A stretch of DNA of 7,623 nt from Veillonellaceae bacterium (lineage in GTDB: Bacteria > Bacillota_C > Negativicutes > Veillonellales > Veillonellaceae): the NCBI GenBank assembly GCA_902834965.1, contig CADFKY010000045.1:1-7623 (forward strand), written 5' to 3'. Made by a program: the position numbers and the translations under genes. Position 1 is the stretch's first letter, and each line of letters opens with the position of its first letter. Of the stretch, positions 5,926 through 7,623 are shown one piece after another. A model generated the notes under the pieces. It was not told the origin of the DNA. It saw nothing but the letters and a program-made list of their open reading frames with translations, and made no database searches.

Positions 5926-6929
5926 TACGCGGTAACCGTAATACGTTCCCCTGTGCGCATGTGTGTAAATACTACCTTCTGAGCCCGCAATTGGAAGGGC
6001 TGCCCCGTTGGTTGTGCACCGTATAATGTATCCCCTACAAGAGGGTGACCGATATGACTAAAAGCCACACGAATTTGATGTGTTTTCCCTGTGTACAAAC
6101 GAACTAAAACCTCTGTATATCCACATTTTTGGGAGTTATGCACAGATTTGTCCACATTTGCACCATGTTTATCCACATTTTGTAATTCTATATCCACATT
6201 TTCTTGAGCTATATCCACAGAATTTACCAACTTATGCACAGAGTTATCCACAGGTTGTGAAGAATGTCTACATAGGACGGAAAAATCGGTACGCGTTTCC
6301 TTCCCCTTTGGATTGACTTCATAATGAATACCATCAGTACTACGATCCATAGGTAATACTAAAGAGTCTTCATCAGCTTCTACAATACCTTCAACAGTGG
6401 CCATATACCACTTTTCAAAGGTATTATCGTCCATTTGCTGTTGATAAAGACTTTGGGCTAAGCCGCTTTTAGCAATTACGATACATCCCGTTGTATCTCT
6501 ATCTAAACGGTTTAAGAAACGCACCTTACGCTTAATACCATTCTCTTTGAAATAGTACGCTACCCCATTGGCAAGAGATACTTGTTCTTTAGAGTTTACT
6601 GTCACACCTGCTGGCTTATCCACAATGAGGAGATCATCATCTTCATATAAGATATGTAGATCCATTTCAATTGGTTCGTAATCGATTTTTTCCTTAGCCA
6701 TAGCAATCCAAATCTCATCACCTTCGGAGATAACATCCTTTGGCATCGCCTTATGACCGTTGATGTGGATTAGTTTTTCCTCAAACAGCTTAACTAAGGA
6801 CTTACGAGAATATCGAGTATCTAGTACTGCACCAAGTGTAACCTCAGTTTTTTCACTACGTGCAGCCTCTATATCTACGGCAGTGACAGTCCACAAAATA
6901 TCGTCTGGACGATGTGTTTTTCGGGCCAT
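5925..6929 (-). CDS. RluA-family pseudouridine synthase with a roughly 45-residue insertion
   Basis: 334 residues, complete; the family is usually near 300. The ATG at 6929 has AAAGGAGAT upstream and overlaps the helicase stop by one base (TAATG), so translation is probably coupled. An S4-like RNA-binding region covers about residues 30-75 (SRKSLVKLFEEKLIHINGH). The catalytic domain begins with YEDDDLLIVDKPAGVTV (95-111). The catalytic loop is NRLDRDTTG, with Asp143 as the expected nucleophile. The C-terminal motif LVRLYTGKTHQIRV is at 275-288, followed by GHPLVGDTLYG. These enzymes convert uridine to pseudouridine in rRNA or tRNA; the target here cannot be told. Between DFSVLC (215-220) and the TGKTHQIRV strand the usual short loop is replaced by about 45 polar residues with VD or VH recurring every seven or four residues. 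The DNA there is an array of DnaA-box-like sequences. Both flanking motifs are intact, so the enzyme is probably active. Confidence 0.92.
   Translation of the reverse strand: MARKTHRPDDILWTVTAVDIEAARSEKTEVTLGAVLDTRYSRKSLVKLFEEKLIHINGHKAMPKDVISEGDEIWIAMAKEKIDYEPIEMDLHILYEDDDLLIVDKPAGVTVNSKEQVSLANGVAYYFKENGIKRKVRFLNRLDRDTTGCIVIAKSGLAQSLYQQQMDDNTFEKWYMATVEGIVEADEDSLVLPMDRSTDGIHYEVNPKGKETRTDFSVLCRHSSQPVDNSVHKLVNSVDIAQENVDIELQNVDKHGANVDKSVHNSQKCGYTEVLVRLYTGKTHQIRVAFSHIGHPLVGDTLYGAQPTGQPFQLRAQKVVFTHMRTGERITVTA
6117..6252 (+). repeat. Array of eight DnaA-box-like 9-mers inside the pseudouridine synthase gene
   Basis: Plus-strand 9-mers: ATATCCACA 6117, TTATGCACA 6136, TTGTCCACA 6148, TTATCCACA 6169, ATATCCACA 6190, ATATCCACA 6211, TTATGCACA 6232, TTATCCACA 6244 (start positions). 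Four match TTATNCACA exactly and four differ at one base. All point the same way. Start-to-start distances are 19, 12, 21, 21, 21, 21 and 12 bp; 21 bp is two helical turns. Several are followed by ATTTT or AGA. Boxes 2-8 share one codon phase (GTG-GAT or GTG-CAT, giving VD or VH); box 1 is in another phase (Cys-Gly-Tyr), so the 9-mer is kept even where the peptide differs. DnaA binds such boxes cooperatively at oriC, datA, DARS and Bacillus DnaA-box clusters. Binding here is inferred from sequence only. Confidence 0.8.
6616..6624 (+). promoter_or_regulatory. Isolated perfect DnaA box
   Basis: TTATCCACA, in the same orientation as the array and 364 bp from its last box. It encodes the VDK of the conserved IVDKPAG motif of the synthase (residues 102-108), so it may exist for protein reasons alone. 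Confidence 0.45.
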
Positions 6930-7623
6930 TAGTATCTCCTTTCTACGAGCTCAGGGTCTCGTGGCATGTAGTTCAGCAGCGAGCTTGGTTGAACAGCTCG
7001 GCCACGTATATTCATTTGTTCAAAGGTAATGGTTAGCTCTTGTTTAGGCCGCGTGATGGCCACATAGAACAAGCGCTTTTCTTCGTCTTCACGACCTTCT
7101 GCAATGGCAAAAGGACTTGGGAAGGTACCTTCGTTAAGGCCTGCTAAGAACACGTGGTCAAACTCACTACCTTTTGCTTGGTGAATGGTAATAATTGGAA
7201 TACGATCTTCGTTACGTACCTGTTGGGCAGGCTCCCCTGCCGTAAGGGCTGCCATCTGCAAGATTTGATTTAATCGAGCCAAACCAGCTGGACCTTCATA
7301 GGCAGCATCAAGTTTTTCCATGATGCGATATAGATCCCGTATATGCTCTACCTTCGCCGATTCCCCATGGGATTTGTAGTATTCTAGAACCCCCATTTGG
7401 TTCATAATATACGCCAATAACTTCGTAGGCAATTCCGTATAGGCCTTTCTACGCAAGGTCGCCATTTGAGACGCAATATTGGTAAAAGCCGCTTTATACT
7501 TATTGATCGCCACCATACGACCAGTCGTTGTAGGCACGATATTTTCTTTCACCGCATAGATTAAAAGTTGTGCAGTGGCCAAGATATCGTCCATCGCATT
7601 GTGCGTAGGCTCATGATGGATAG
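6929..7623 (-). CDS. UvrD/PcrA-like superfamily 1 helicase, C-terminal part, with an apparent exonuclease motif (5' end outside window)
   Basis: The frame is open from the right edge to the stop at 6931-6929, about 231 residues. An ATG at 7594 is not the likely start, because the frame continues upstream and the fragment lacks helicase motifs I-IV. The C-terminal half carries SF1 motif V (IITIHQAKGSEFDHVFLAGLNEGTFP) and motif VI (EEKRLFYVAITRPKQELTITF), as in UvrD, Rep and PcrA, which translocate 3' to 5' on single-stranded DNA in repair and replication restart. The first visible residues, HHEPTHNAMDDILATAQLL, match the ExoIII motif of DnaQ-type DEDDh exonucleases (compare PolC, HHRAVYDAEATG). 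An exonuclease domain therefore seems to sit where the helicase 2B region begins. The stop overlaps the synthase start (TAATG), which suggests one operon. Confidence 0.87.
   Translation of the reverse strand, partial: IHHEPTHNAMDDILATAQLLIYAVKENIVPTTTGRMVAINKYKAAFTNIASQMATLRRKAYTELPTKLLAYIMNQMGVLEYYKSHGESAKVEHIRDLYRIMEKLDAAYEGPAGLARLNQILQMAALTAGEPAQQVRNEDRIPIITIHQAKGSEFDHVFLAGLNEGTFPSPFAIAEGREDEEKRLFYVAITRPKQELTITFEQMNIRGRAVQPSSLLNYMPRDPELVERRY

Noticed and set aside
6117..6252. CRISPR-like array
   Set aside because: The repeat is only 9 bp and the gaps are 3-12 bp, far too short for repeats and spacers, and the stretch is in an intact coding frame.
5786..6252. Chromosomal oriC
   Set aside because: An AT-rich gap and DnaA boxes are both present, but they are separated by about 190 bp of coding sequence, and none of the usual origin neighbours (dnaA, dnaN, rpmH, gidA) is in the window. 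An ectopic cluster fits better.
6080..6316. Plus-strand open frame with a periodic Tyr-Pro pattern through the DnaA-box array
   Set aside because: It is the antisense shadow of the synthase gene; its periodicity follows from the 21-bp DNA spacing, and it has no ribosome binding site of note.
6764..6772. Opposite-strand DnaA-box-like 9-mer (TAATCCACA read on the minus strand)
   Set aside because: A single one-mismatch site far from the array, encoding normal S4-domain residues; probably chance. A similar lone near-match, TTATCCACC, is at 4421-4429.

Overview
The window looks like chromosomal DNA of a low-GC, Veillonella-like Negativicute. This is an inference from AT-rich DNA, strong GGAG-type ribosome binding sites, sigma-A-type promoters and protein character; no rRNA or other marker gene is present. 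No tRNA, rRNA, IS element or CRISPR array was seen.

Layout, left to right. (1) The 5' part of a secreted protein gene (minus strand) runs off the left edge. (2) A NimA-like flavin-binding oxidase (minus) ends in a clear intrinsic terminator. (3) A 280-base divergent region precedes a CycA-type amino acid permease, the only plus-strand gene; a terminator-like hairpin sits between its promoter and its start codon. (4) A bidirectional terminator separates the permease from a small exported protein with a YezG/DUF600-like look, which is preceded by an orphan single-pass membrane protein (both minus). (5) A manganese-type cation diffusion facilitator (minus) has its own promoter and terminator. 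(6) An RluA-family pseudouridine synthase and the C-terminal part of a UvrD-like helicase (both minus) overlap by one base (TAATG) and are probably co-transcribed. The visible N-terminal edge of the helicase fragment carries what looks like the last motif of a DnaQ-type exonuclease.

The most unusual feature is inside the pseudouridine synthase gene. Eight 9-bp sequences matching or nearly matching the DnaA box (TTATNCACA) lie within 136 bp (6117-6252), all in the same orientation. Their start-to-start spacings are 19, 12, 21, 21, 21, 21 and 12 bp. They coincide with a roughly 45-residue insertion in the catalytic domain of the protein. Substitutions that keep the DNA consensus while changing the amino acid, and one box in a different codon phase, suggest that the DNA rather than the peptide is under selection. 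A ninth perfect box lies at 6616-6624. This could be a DnaA titration or reactivation locus hosted in a coding sequence, or a captured origin or iteron array.

Secondary points of interest are two nested palindromes enclosed by an outer stem just after the pseudouridine synthase gene, palindromic and repeated motifs around the metal-transporter promoter, and the permease leader hairpin.
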